A stretch of 64,000 nucleotides of DNA, from positions 62,981,035 to 63,045,034 of the forward strand of contig CM048844.1 of the NCBI GenBank assembly GCA_026545765.1, written 5' to 3'. Position numbers and translations under genes: made by a program. Of this stretch, positions 55,287 to 64,000 are shown one piece after another (the first letter of the stretch is position 1; each line of letters starts with the position of its first letter). Origin of the DNA: Plantago major (taxonomy: Eukaryota > Streptophyta > Magnoliopsida > Lamiales > Plantaginaceae). The notes beneath the pieces were generated by a model. It saw only the letters and a program-made list of their open reading frames with translations, did not search any database and was not told where the DNA came from.

Positions 55287-56915
55287 ATGAACAGGTACCA
55301 AGTACTGGCTACTCTGAACAAGGAGATGTCTTCACAGAACAAAGAAGTAATTGCCTCCGTCCCCTCTGAAATGAGAAAGTTCACTGAGCTCATCACTCAG
55401 AGAACAACTAGCATAGTCATTGCTCAGAAAGACCTGGGAATGATAAGGGACGATGATGCGTCTTTAGCTAAAAAAGCTTTTCAAGAGGCAAGTTACACTG
55501 CTGGAAAAGCAGATGCCATCCTAGGCCCATTAGCAGAGCTCACTGATAAGGACAACGGACTTATCAAGCAAAATCAGGAGCTCAAAGCCGAACTTCAGAA
55601 GTTGGTCACTGCCTATAATTATTTACAAGGGCATTTTAACTCTCTCTCAGATTCCTTTATGAGACTGAGTCAGCCAACAATGACTAAGGGGGAAAGAATG
55701 TACAAATCTGGACCTCAAAGTCACGGGGAATGGGAAGAAGGAGAAGAAAACAAGAAGAAATCTGGTAAAGCTCAGAAAGGAAGAAGAAACATGAAAACTT
55801 CCCAGCCACCACTCAGAATCAATGAACCCTCCTCAAGCCAAGCTGCTTCCTAGAAACCTACTGAAGGAACTAAAATGATAACAAGGGCCATGGCACAGAA
55901 ACCTCCAAGGAGTACCAAGGCTCCAAGGAGAAGACAAGTTAAAGGGATTGATGAATCTTCTGAAGAAGAAGAAGAAGGTCAAATCAAGTCCCTGGGCAAT
56001 GAAGAAGGCTGTAAAATTCTCACAAGATCTAATCTTGATGATGATGAGGAAACTGATCAAGATTAAGCTCCTCTTCACAGAAAAAGGAAAATTGAAAGCC
56101 TAACTGAGCCCATAGCTGCAAAGCCCCTAGCAGCTAAAACACCCTCTGGAAATACCAAGTCTATCCAGGGTGGTGGTTCTTCAAGAAACAACCCCAAAGA
56201 GAATTCAAGACAGAGAAGGAATAGACTGAGAGCTGAGCAAAGACAAAGTCAACTTCCACTCAGGCCAGAAGAAGCCAAAATAGAGTATGTGAAGTATGAC
56301 AATGATTCCTCTGTCTACAGGTGCATCAATAAGAAAAATGGCTATTGGATTCTGGAACTTAAGCATCTCTTGGTAAATTCAAGATTTCCAGAACCAATCC
56401 ATAAACAACTTATGGCATGGAGACAAGATAAGCCAACCTTGATCAACACCAATCACATTAAAGCCTGGTTGGATTTTGAAGTTGTCAAGAGAACTGAAGC
56501 CATGAGAAAGGACCTCATTGATGAATGTCCATATGGAAAGCCAGATGATGTGCACAGAATTCTGAATATCATAGGAACAGGCACAAGAGCAAGACTCGCT
56601 GTGGAACCCTATGAGTCGTTCTATCTAACTGAAGATCAATACAAGGGTGACATCAGATATCTGAAGATTATCTACGAATACTTCAAGCTTTCAGATATCA
56701 GAATAGAGCATGCCTGGAAGGGGGGAAAGTACCTATGGGTCAAACATTTTGCCAAGAAAAATCCTACCAAAACCTACAAAGAGGTCTGTGGATTTGCCAG
56801 AGACACAGAGATGCTCGTCAGAAGTCTTCTCTATGATTATTCTGATGACATCAAAAGGTTTGGAGATAGGAAATTTGCGGTGATCCACGAAACCGTTGAA
56901 GACTTGAAGAGTTGA
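55287..56915 (+). pseudogene. Post-pol ORF of element B, conserved C-terminal domain
   Basis: One frame from 55287 to the stop at 56913-56915 is broken only by TAG 55851-55853 and TAA 56064-56066. The first part is helical (LAKKAFQEASYTAGKADAIL) and contains MTKGERM, then basic and acidic low complexity. The final 200 residues (56289-56915) hold the conserved block also found in element A: YRCINKKNGYWILELKHLLV, then KAWLDFEVVKR, VEPYESFYLTEDQYKGDIRY, and the HAW...KYLWVKHF motif. The similarity of A and B here is higher than in the low-complexity parts, suggesting a constrained domain of unknown function. Confidence 0.65.
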
Positions 56916-57253
56916 AGACTTGAAGACTAGTTTATTAGGATGTTTACTTGGAGCTTGGTTACTCCTGTTGTCCTAATTTACTATGTAGTTTTGTATTTTC
57001 TTGATCGAGCTTAAGCATTTACGTATTAAAGTTATCGTAATCTTTATTTGTAACTTATCGAAGAACTTACTCTCGGATAGTAATCTATAAAAGATAACTT
57101 GTAAAGAAAGATCACACCTTGTGATTTGGTTGATGTTTACTTTCGCACTTATTTAAATAAATTAAAGATCTTAAGAAAAGATTAAGTGTTGGATTGTTCA
57201 CTCATCCATTTGTAATAGGTAAGATAGTCATCGTTGGTGATCAAAAGGAAATT
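56916..57253 (+). other. 3' untranslated region of element B with eroded polypurine tract
   Basis: No gene. Homologous to 1247-1640 of element A, but with many CAG/CTG sites and homopolymers altered; the tract is aaaaggaaat (57243-57252) instead of aaaaagggggaaatt. Confidence 0.7.
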
Positions 57254-58978
57254 TGTTGGAAAATTTCTTGAGAAATTTGTTAGGAATTTTGTTAGATATT
57301 TTGTTAAGAATATCTGCTTAGTTTTGATCAAGACATGATGACTTATCTTAGTCTCGAAAAGGTGATTAGTACTCTTGGTTCACTTGAACATTGTAAAGAG
57401 GAAACTCACTAAGTATGATAGTCTAGCTAATCTTGTATAGGATGTTAGGTCTCAAAATGTAATTTTATTTTATGAAGAGAAGACCAAGAAGAAGACATCC
57501 AAGCGAACAAGATCAACGACATTGAAGACTTGAAAGCGCACAAGATTGTCGAATCGTTGTTCGGATATCTTAGCGGATATCTTGAAGACACGAATAGTTT
57601 CAAACAAAGCGTGTCACAAGAGATATCGAGAAATAAGAGACATATCCGAAAACAAGGAAAGTGTCCACAGATATCTATTCTCGGATACCTTGAGCATTAA
57701 CCACATTTAAAAAGAAATATATATATTGCAAACAAAGTTGTTTCAATAAATAAGTGGTATCGAAGATTGAAGATAAGGACGTGCAAAAGAATCGACAACA
57801 CTAGTCTCGATACAAAGCATAGTTCCGTTGGCACTACAGGACAAAAGTATAGTACAATGCATTTAATGCACAGACGAGATGTGCGAATAAAAGCAACGAC
57901 GCTCAAGAAGAAGACAAAACACCTACTGATAATACGATGATATCAATAGTTTGAATTTGAGCCTAACGGATACTATTCAAACGGCACTCAAATTCATCTA
58001 TAAATATCAACACTTAGACAGCTTAAGAGAATACACACTACACAGAACACTGAATACGCTGAAACACAGAACTCTGAACATCTTACTCTCTCAAAGCAAC
58101 TTACTTATTCTCAAAGCTTTCTATTGCGACCAAAGCTTTTGATCTTAAGTAAACACTGAAGTTCTAAGTGTCCTGATCCTAAACAAGCAAAGCTATCTGT
58201 GAAGGATTTGAATCAAAAGATCAACTATCTGAGATTCATTCTCTTGAACAGATATCATAAGACTTGGGTCAGTAAAATCAAACAAGATAACATACGCTGT
58301 AAAGTGTATTAAGTAACTTGATTCACAGAGCTATCTGAATAACTGAATAAGTTATTAAAGAAGCTCATCTGACAACTCAAACCAAAACCAACACCATAAC
58401 TGGCGTGGAGTACAGGAAGTACTTAGTTTGAAAAATCAGGGAATAACTCCAAGGTTACCGGAGTATAGGAAGTACTTGATTTGGGAAACTAAGGAATAAC
58501 TCCAAGGTTATTGAGTATAGGAAGTACTTAGCTTGGGAAGCTAGGGAATAACTCAAAGGTTTCTGAGTATAGGAAGTACTTGGCTGTGAAAGCCGGGGAA
58601 CAACTCAGGGGGAACATTTGGTTGGGAACCAATTGTTAAGAATCTTAGAATAGGTTTATTGTAAGGTGAACTCAATTATCTGTTCTAGTGAATTCTAGGT
58701 CTCTGATAGACCGAAGTGGATTAGTTGGAGGATTACGCCACCTCCAGATACCACTATACTTGCTGTGTTATTTACCTTTCTGTATTTACATTTCAGCAAC
58801 ACACACACACACATTAACTGTTTCTGCACTTATCTTTATTAAGTGTTCCGCGCTCTGATTCTAAGTATCAGATATCTATTCAGATATCTGAGAAATAGTT
58901 TTTATCGACAAAAGTTTTAAAAGACTATTCACCCCCCCCCCCCTCTAGTCTTTTACTTTGCCGTTATCTGGACCAACA
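57254..58978 (+). repeat. 3' LTR of element B
   Basis: Starts TGTTGGAAAATTTC and ends TCTGGACCAACA. TATA-like box at 57999-58006. The minisatellite (58404-58612) has four units, one more than the 5' LTR. Between about 57254 and 57930 nearly every CAG/CTG triplet of the 5' LTR appears as a CG-type sequence, while 57950-58978 is almost identical to the 5' LTR apart from the 44570-44715 interval. Confidence 0.95.
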
Positions 58979-58983
58979 AAGAC

Positions 58984-59276
58984 TTAGAACCCCAAGAAGC
59001 TGAATATGTAAGCGGAGAGCTAGTCTCTCAGATTATTAGGATGAGGGTAGAGTTTGAGAAGGATGCTAAACGTGAGAGAATAATGGAGGAGAGATCTTGC
59101 TCCATTGTTGTGCCGAATATGGAATTCACCTCCCCATTAGAAGAAGAAGAAGAAGAAGAAGAAGAAGAAGAAGAAGAAGAAGAAGAAGAAGCCCATTACC
59201 GATCTGATAGTGTTAGTGAGAGTTCAGATGATGATTGGTCATGGAGGAGAAGACGTCCACCACCTTGATTGATGAG
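58984..59276 (+). pseudogene. gag fragment of gypsy element F, after copia B
   Basis: Resumes the F gag text after the duplicated AAGAC. The open frame from 59041 contains MRVEFEKDAKRERIMEERSC and PNMEFTSPLEEE, then a run of about 18 Glu encoded by a GAA microsatellite (59137-59190). It ends ESSDDDWSWRRRRPPP. The Glu run reflects repeat expansion. This is the tail of a non-autonomous gypsy gag; no protease or pol follows. Confidence 0.55.
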
Positions 59277-59830
59277 GAGACCGTACAATCCGTTTCAGTA
59301 GTTCAGGATGGAGGAGCAAGCACTTGAGGATGTTGATACGCCATAGTTGGTGCACATGGAGTCACCACCCATACCTTTTGTATCCAATGATACATTCATA
59401 TTGGCTCCCGCTCACACATGGGACTGTTCAAAGAGTTTGGACCCCACATTTGTACTTTTCCTCTGATTCCTTTAGTTATTTTTTTAGTTTTCGATTTTAC
59501 TAATTATTATACTTCTAGTTTGCATGGGATCATGGAGCTGCTGGAAGACATGAGGAGAGGAGCTAAAGATGGTTCCCAAAATGCTGAGTATGGAGGGAAG
59601 GATGCACGGGACTCGTTCCCGTATGAGAATGGATAACATCAATACATCATAGTCGAGCCAACGACTATAAGAAAAGGCGCTTCCCGGGAGTTAACCCGGG
59701 GGTAAGATTTTATTTGCTTTCATAGTTAGAAATAATAATGGGGATCTTGTTCTTGCTTCCTCTTTCCTTACTTGCTTCCTCTTTCCTTTTTTTTTTTTTT
59801 TTTGTTTACCGCTTTCTTAGTCGTGGCCGA
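59277..59830 (+). other. 3' non-coding remnant of element F
   Basis: No gene. 59650-59705 has the motif gtcgagccaacgactataag followed by a cccggg-agttaa-cccggg hairpin (59685-59702), resembling the hairpin that follows the coding part of other Athila/Tat elements. A T-run lies near 59785-59802. It is cut at 59830 by LTR G. Confidence 0.5.
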
Positions 59831-61037
59831 TGATGCGCTCAAAATTAATACTTATAAAAACACAAATAGTAAAGCGATTGTTATAGACAGACAACGCTTA
59901 AACCACAGGGTCATTCTCTCGAGGAATTGATTAAGCTAGTTCTACTGAATAGACTCGCTTGTGTTGGTTGTTAACAAATAGTGTGTGGATAGTTGATACT
60001 TCAGTCTTAGAATAATTCTAACATGCACAAGACAAGGTAAAACCCTAGATCATGCAATTCTACAAACAACGAAGCTAAATTAATCCTTTCAAAAGTGTGT
60101 TGATACGATAAGAACAAGTTAAGGATGCACTATACGCAGTTCATCACTCTTGCTATTGCGAGTACAACCAAATACGGATAATCTACACTAGTTTGCTTAT
60201 ACGATACGAACCAATTAAGGATGCACTATACGCAGCTCACAAACAACATGCAATTATACGGATATTATCTAATGAATGATAAATAAGTCACAAATCACAA
60301 CCGATACATCAAGATTCAGTAATCAGAGGTAACAACTTGTCACATACAAGCTAAATAAGTAGTTGCACAATTGATACCTGGATACGTTAGTGAGAAGGGA
60401 TCGTCTGAAAGGAAATAATGCTTTTATTGAATGAGAGATTGAATCTCTAGAATGTTTACAATGCTTGAAAGTAAGAAATTATAGACTAGGAAGGTCTGAA
60501 GGTATGGAAAAAAAAAACAAATTACAAGTGCCCTATTTATAGAACCAAGGAAGTGCAAATTCAAAATCATGGGAATAACTGCCAGAAATCGTGTGTTTGA
60601 ACAGGTCTCACCACGGTGAAGGTGATGCTCACCGCGGTCGCCTGTTTTTCCAAATTCTCTGGGCAGTTTTGACCGCGGTGAGCCCATTTGCTAAATGGCT
60701 CACCGTAGTGAGCTCCTCCTCCGAAAAAGAGTTGGTTTTCCCCACTTTCTCCTCATTTGACTCCCTTTTTTCAACCTCCTTGTCACCTCTTTAGAGTAGT
60801 GGCCCGTTAATAGCCTTATGTGCTTCTAGAAGCTTTGAACGAGCTTCGAGTCGCGTACGCTCCTCCAATTCCTTGCCTTTTTTTTTTTTTACCTAAAAAC
60901 ACCTATAAAAGTACAAAAATACAAAAAACACACACACGTAAAACAAGCACAAAAAACACTAATAAAAGGCTAAAGGACTTAACAAAATACGGTAAAAAGG
61001 ACTAATTAAAAAAGGCGTTAAAATAACGACTCATCAA
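59831..61037 (-). repeat. LTR of gypsy element G (minus strand), 1207 bp
   Basis: On the minus strand it starts TGATGAGTCGTTATTTTAAC (61037) and ends gagcgcatca (59831). The internal side follows at 61038-61120 with a polypurine tract (complement of aactccccaaactg) and the cgaggacgagcaaagg motif common just before the 3' LTR of such elements, so this is G's 3' LTR. Palindromes (tcaccacggtga 60608-60619; gctcaccgtagtgagc 60698-60713) lie upstream of a TATA box (60534-60541, complement of tatttata). Open frames inside are low-complexity. Confidence 0.82.
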
Positions 61038-61120
61038 ACTCCCCAAACTGAACCTTTGCTCGTCCTCGAGCAAACAAAACTCTAAAAAGGTCCTAAAAAG
61101 AAAAAACACATAGACAACAC
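61038..61120 (-). other. Polypurine tract and 3' internal remnant of element G
   Basis: Only 83 bp of G's internal region remain before element D begins at 61121, so D inserted into, or recombined with, G here. Confidence 0.65.
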
Positions 61121-62626
61121 TGATGAGTCGTTTTTACATTGTCTCATCTGGTCCTTTTTACTGTCTTTTTGTTATTCTTAAGTATAGTTTTAGTAGTTTT
61201 CCTAGAGTCTTTTTACTTGTTTTGTTCCTTGTGGATTTTGCAGGTATTTGGCTAAACCGAGCTAATTGAAGGCAAAAAGGGTGTGTTTTATATGCATCTA
61301 CAAGATATGGAAGTCCCAATGCCTCGTACGGTTGCTAGAAGTGGAGCGGGGAAGCAAAAATACCGAGAATCGGAGTTAAAAGGAGCAAAATCGAGCAAGA
61401 AGGACAAAAAGGGCAAAATCGTAATTTTCCGGAAGCCATGGCGCACGCCAGTTTGGAGATAGCGCCTGCTAACACTGTCCAGTGTGTGTTGGCGAGCGCG
61501 AAAGATCGAATCTTAGCGCCCGCCAAGTCAATCTTGGCGCCCGCCAACTTCTATACATTGCGGGCGCCAACTCGTCGCACAGGTCGCGCTTTTGTCCTCA
61601 GTTCGCCCGTTTTCTTTCCTTTTCGGATTTAGACTTCATTTTTTCTTTCTTGCTATTAGTTAGAAATAGACGTGTACTTTTCATCATCATTCTATTATCA
61701 AGAACTCACACTTTGCTCTAGAGCTAGACCTAGTTTCAAAGGCAATTACCCGATTTAAGGTAATTGAACCGTTTTCTCTTGTAATCCGACGATTGACGTC
61801 GATTGGGAGATTATCTACACAGCTTTAGCATCGATTGGTTTTTGTTCTACAATTTCTACCTAGGGTTTGTGACAACGAAGGGTAAAATTGTATCAATCCA
61901 CTCGAATCTCTGTTTTGTGCTTGGGATTATGTTTATTAATAGTATGATTATGCTTTCGCTTGTCATGAGTAGCTAAACACCTCTGTTATGGGGTGGTGAC
62001 TGATTCAATGCATGCTATCTAGGGTTTATGTGATTCGAAGTGCATCGGAATTCGACTACTTGTGCCTTTTAGATTAATTACTATTCCTACTATCACGTTT
62101 GATGATCTTCTAGACAAAATCACTGTTAGATTTGGCATTTAAGCCTTGCAAACCAAAATGTCTTTTGTCTTGCTTGATCTAACAGTTAGTTGCAAACGGT
62201 GATAGTAGGTTAGCCAAATTGATTGTAGCCTAGTGAAACTGACGCTTTCATTGGTGCTATTCGTTTTTGAACTCATGACTGTGACAACTTGCATAGTCAA
62301 TCCCGTGAATCACATGTATCCTGCTAGCTAGCTTGTTGACATTACCACACCATAATTTCCACCATTCATATTTCAATCTCGTTAGTGTCAAATCGGTTTC
62401 TAGTAGTTGCAAGTAGTTGTTTACTCTAGTCTATCATCTCGCTGCCGAAGCAAACAAACTTTTACTGCTTTTCCTATTGTTACTTTTATTCGTAAACTGA
62501 AGCTCAGCCTAGTTAAGTCCCTAGAGACCGACCTCGGGGTTAACTTCACTATACTACAGGTTTTCGTAGTGTTGAGAGTTAGCTCTCGGCTAAGTAAACA
62601 AATTCAAAACCTGATTTGACACATCA
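61121..62626 (+). repeat. 5' LTR of gypsy element D
   Basis: 1506 bp, TGATGAGTCGTTTTTAC to gatttgacacatca. Same family as the solo LTR 36855-38307. A cluster of ggcgcccgcc and ggcgcacgcc motifs (61439-61576) occupies the palindrome position. Open frames inside it (for example near 61438-61632) are by-products of this GC-rich stretch. Confidence 0.9.
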
Positions 62627-62632
62627 AGTTTT

Positions 62633-62650
62633 TGGCACCGCTGCCAGGGA
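62633..62650 (+). other. Primer-binding site of element D (tRNA-Asp type)
   Basis: TGGCACCGCTGCCAGGGA lies six bases after the LTR, close to the Athila/Tat tRNA-Asp site with two C/G-to-A changes compared with element F. 62651-62851 is T-rich leader. Confidence 0.85.
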
Positions 62651-62851
62651 CTTAACTCCTTTGTTAAGTTTACGAATTTTAGTTACAGTATTTTTGTTTT
62701 TTCTTTTTCTAGTTTTTGTTTTTGTTTTCGTTAGTCTTTTTTTCCCTTGTTACCTCTGTATTTCTCGTCTTGAGTGCTTGTTTTAACTAACGGGTACTTA
62801 CGTTTGCGTAGTTCTGGTGTTGTGTCTGTCTTGCAACACAGGTTCGAAGAG

Positions 62852-64000
62852 ATGACCGAGTTGGAGCAGCCTTCTATGGCTACACTCTTCGCACCGCCTG
62901 TAAAAGTTTACCGTCCTAGTATTGTCACTCTTGCCAATGTGCGTAACTTGGAGATTAAGGGGCATCTTATGGCCCTACTTCCGAAATTCTATGGGCAGAA
63001 GAATGAGGAAGTGATGGGATTTCTTATGGAGCTGGAGCACTTTATTGGGTGGCTGCCTAAAGGTGAGAATGTCACTGACAATGATCTGAAGATGTGTGTT
63101 TTTCCTATATGTTTAGCTGACAAGGCACGACAGTGGATGAATGGCTTGGATGAAGGGAGCTTAACCACCTGGGCTGAAGTCTACAATGCATTTATGCAGA
63201 AGTACTACCCTCTGTCTAAGACTTCTTCTATCAAAGAATCAAGACTTTTAGCCAGCTGTATGATGAGACTCTGTATGAAGCATGGGACAGGTTCAAGAGC
63301 CTGCTAGCTCAATGTCCTCACCACAGGTACCCCAGGCTAATCTGAATCAGTATTTCTATGATGGGTTGAATGAGAAACAGCAGTATATGATAGATGCGTC
63401 CTGCGGGGGTAATATGATGGAATTAACTGCTGCTGCTCTCAAGGATAAGTTTGCTAAGTTGGCACAAAACAACCAACACCGTAACCCCAGGAGAAATGTC
63501 AGGGGTCAAAGGGGAGAAGCAAACTCTACTTTTGATGAAGAGCAAAGACCCGGCGCAGGTTTGGTGCAACCAGCAGGTGGATCAGGATGGGTAGACGAAT
63601 TTCGGAGCTTCATGAATGAGTCAAGGGAGTTTATGCGCGAAACTAAGGCGCATCGTCAGTCTACCAATGCCTGTATTGGGAAACTGGAAAAGGATAGTGA
63701 AAAGATCCAAAGAGTTCTCCAGCAGCTACTAGAGAAGAACCAAGAGGGAGAAAAGGAAAAATTCCCTAGTACTCCCGAGAGGGAAATGGCTATTAAGGTG
63801 ATCACATAAACACCGGTTGAGGTGACTGTTTCAGAAAATGAGACCCGTGTTGAGGTTTCAAAACAGATTTGCGCAGCTTGTGGGTGTGCATCGTTGATTC
63901 CGATTGCTAGTGAAGCAACAGTAGAAGAGGTGATAACTCCCGGTAATTCTGTTGAGGAGTTGATCCACAAAAAAGATGAAGATCCAACCATTTCCATTGA
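62852..64000 (+). pseudogene. gag of gypsy element D, frameshifted, running off the window
   Basis: ATG 62852 gives MTELEQPSMATLFAPPVKVY, then the Athila-type gag core: LEIKGHLMALLPKFYGQKNE, MGFLMELEHFIGWLPKG, RQWMNGLDEGSLTTWAEVYN and FMQKYYPLSKTSS. A frame change near 63230 continues with LYEAWDRFKSLLAQCPHH, and another near 63335 leads to QYFYDGLNEKQQYMIDASCG. 63660-63760 is a coiled coil (KLEKDSEKIQRVLQQLLEKN). A TAA at 63807-63809 is followed by the same frame open to the window end, with CAACGCA. Gag would form the particle. No protease is visible before the edge. Confidence 0.82.

Larger units (their letters stand above)
43062..58978 (+). mobile_element. Element B: full-length Sirevirus-like Ty1/copia retrotransposon, 15.9 kb, target duplication AAGAC
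   Basis: LTRs at 43062-44785 and 57254-58978 are nearly equal in length (1724 and 1725 bp). Flanking AAGAC at 43057-43061 and 58979-58983 is identical. Order: 5' LTR, methionine-tRNA primer site, gag with zinc knuckle and coiled coil, protease, integrase, RT, RNase H, about 5.5 kb of extra coding region, purine-rich tract, 3' LTR. Order PR-IN-RT-RH makes it copia; the long coiled-coil Gag and the post-pol ORF make it Sirevirus-like (SIRE/Maximus). Many frameshifts prevent autonomous activity as written, but part of them cluster with a CAG/CTG-to-CG signature that may be artefactual (see findings). It is inserted in gypsy F. Confidence 0.95.

Noticed and set aside
51465-56915. Post-pol region of B as a captured host gene
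   Set aside because: The same C-terminal domain recurs in element A at the same position relative to the LTR, so it is a family feature rather than a single capture.
61438-61632. Open frames in LTR D
   Set aside because: They result from the repeated ggcgcccgcc motif; there is no known protein and they lie within the LTR.

Overview
The window is plant nuclear DNA, most likely from a eudicot. Two intact host genes (about 24.9-34.8 kb) sit in a small island between thick layers of nested transposable elements. The plant assignment rests on a full-length PDR-type ABCG transporter with 22 predicted exons, an intronless TTG1-type WD40 gene, a Stowaway MITE, a CACTA (En/Spm) element and plant-type copia and gypsy retrotransposons. 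I cannot name the species from sequence alone. No bacterial, organellar, rRNA, tRNA or CRISPR feature was seen.

Left block (1-19.9 kb). The window opens inside the 3' end of a Sirevirus-like copia element (A, 1-3068) whose 3' LTR is complete. A sits in the LTR of an Athila-like gypsy element (E, 3069-19822). E keeps gag, an aspartic protease and a 3' ORF but has no reverse transcriptase, RNase H or integrase. Two later arrivals interrupt E. One is a 923-bp solo LTR with target duplication GAGGT (4890-5812). The other is an 8-kb CACTA transposon with target duplication TAT (9086-17063), which carries decayed TNPD-like and better preserved TNPA-like genes. E ends in a chimeric LTR whose last 104 bp belong to another gypsy family.

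Middle (19.9-35.9 kb). An LTR element with only 185 bp between its LTRs (21127-24289) lies 600 bp upstream of the ABCG gene. The ABCG exons I delimited by GT-AG junctions add up to an open 1486-residue protein. TTG1 follows on the opposite strand, tail to tail. A Stowaway MITE lies 200 bp upstream of its start codon.

Right block (35.9-64 kb). A second, inverted member of the E family (E', minus strand) has a gypsy solo LTR (target duplication TGCGG) inside its own LTR. Next is a gypsy fragment F, split by a complete 15.9-kb Sirevirus-like copia element B (43062-58978, target duplication AAGAC). B has gag with a coiled coil, pol, and about 5.5 kb of extra coding region after pol. The window ends with a minus-strand gypsy LTR (G) into which gypsy element D (5' LTR, primer site, gag) is inserted.

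Most notable observations. (1) The post-pol region of B contains four small phase-0 GT-AG introns separating repeated exons that nearly all start GCT and end CAG. (2) CAG/CTG triplets in B are converted to CG-type sequence in clusters, which looks more like an assembly or base-calling artefact than biology. (3) The gypsy LTR families each carry a GC-rich palindrome cluster, placed upstream of the TATA-like box wherever one is visible. (4) A minisatellite in the CACTA TNPA intron has apparently compensated hairpin stems.
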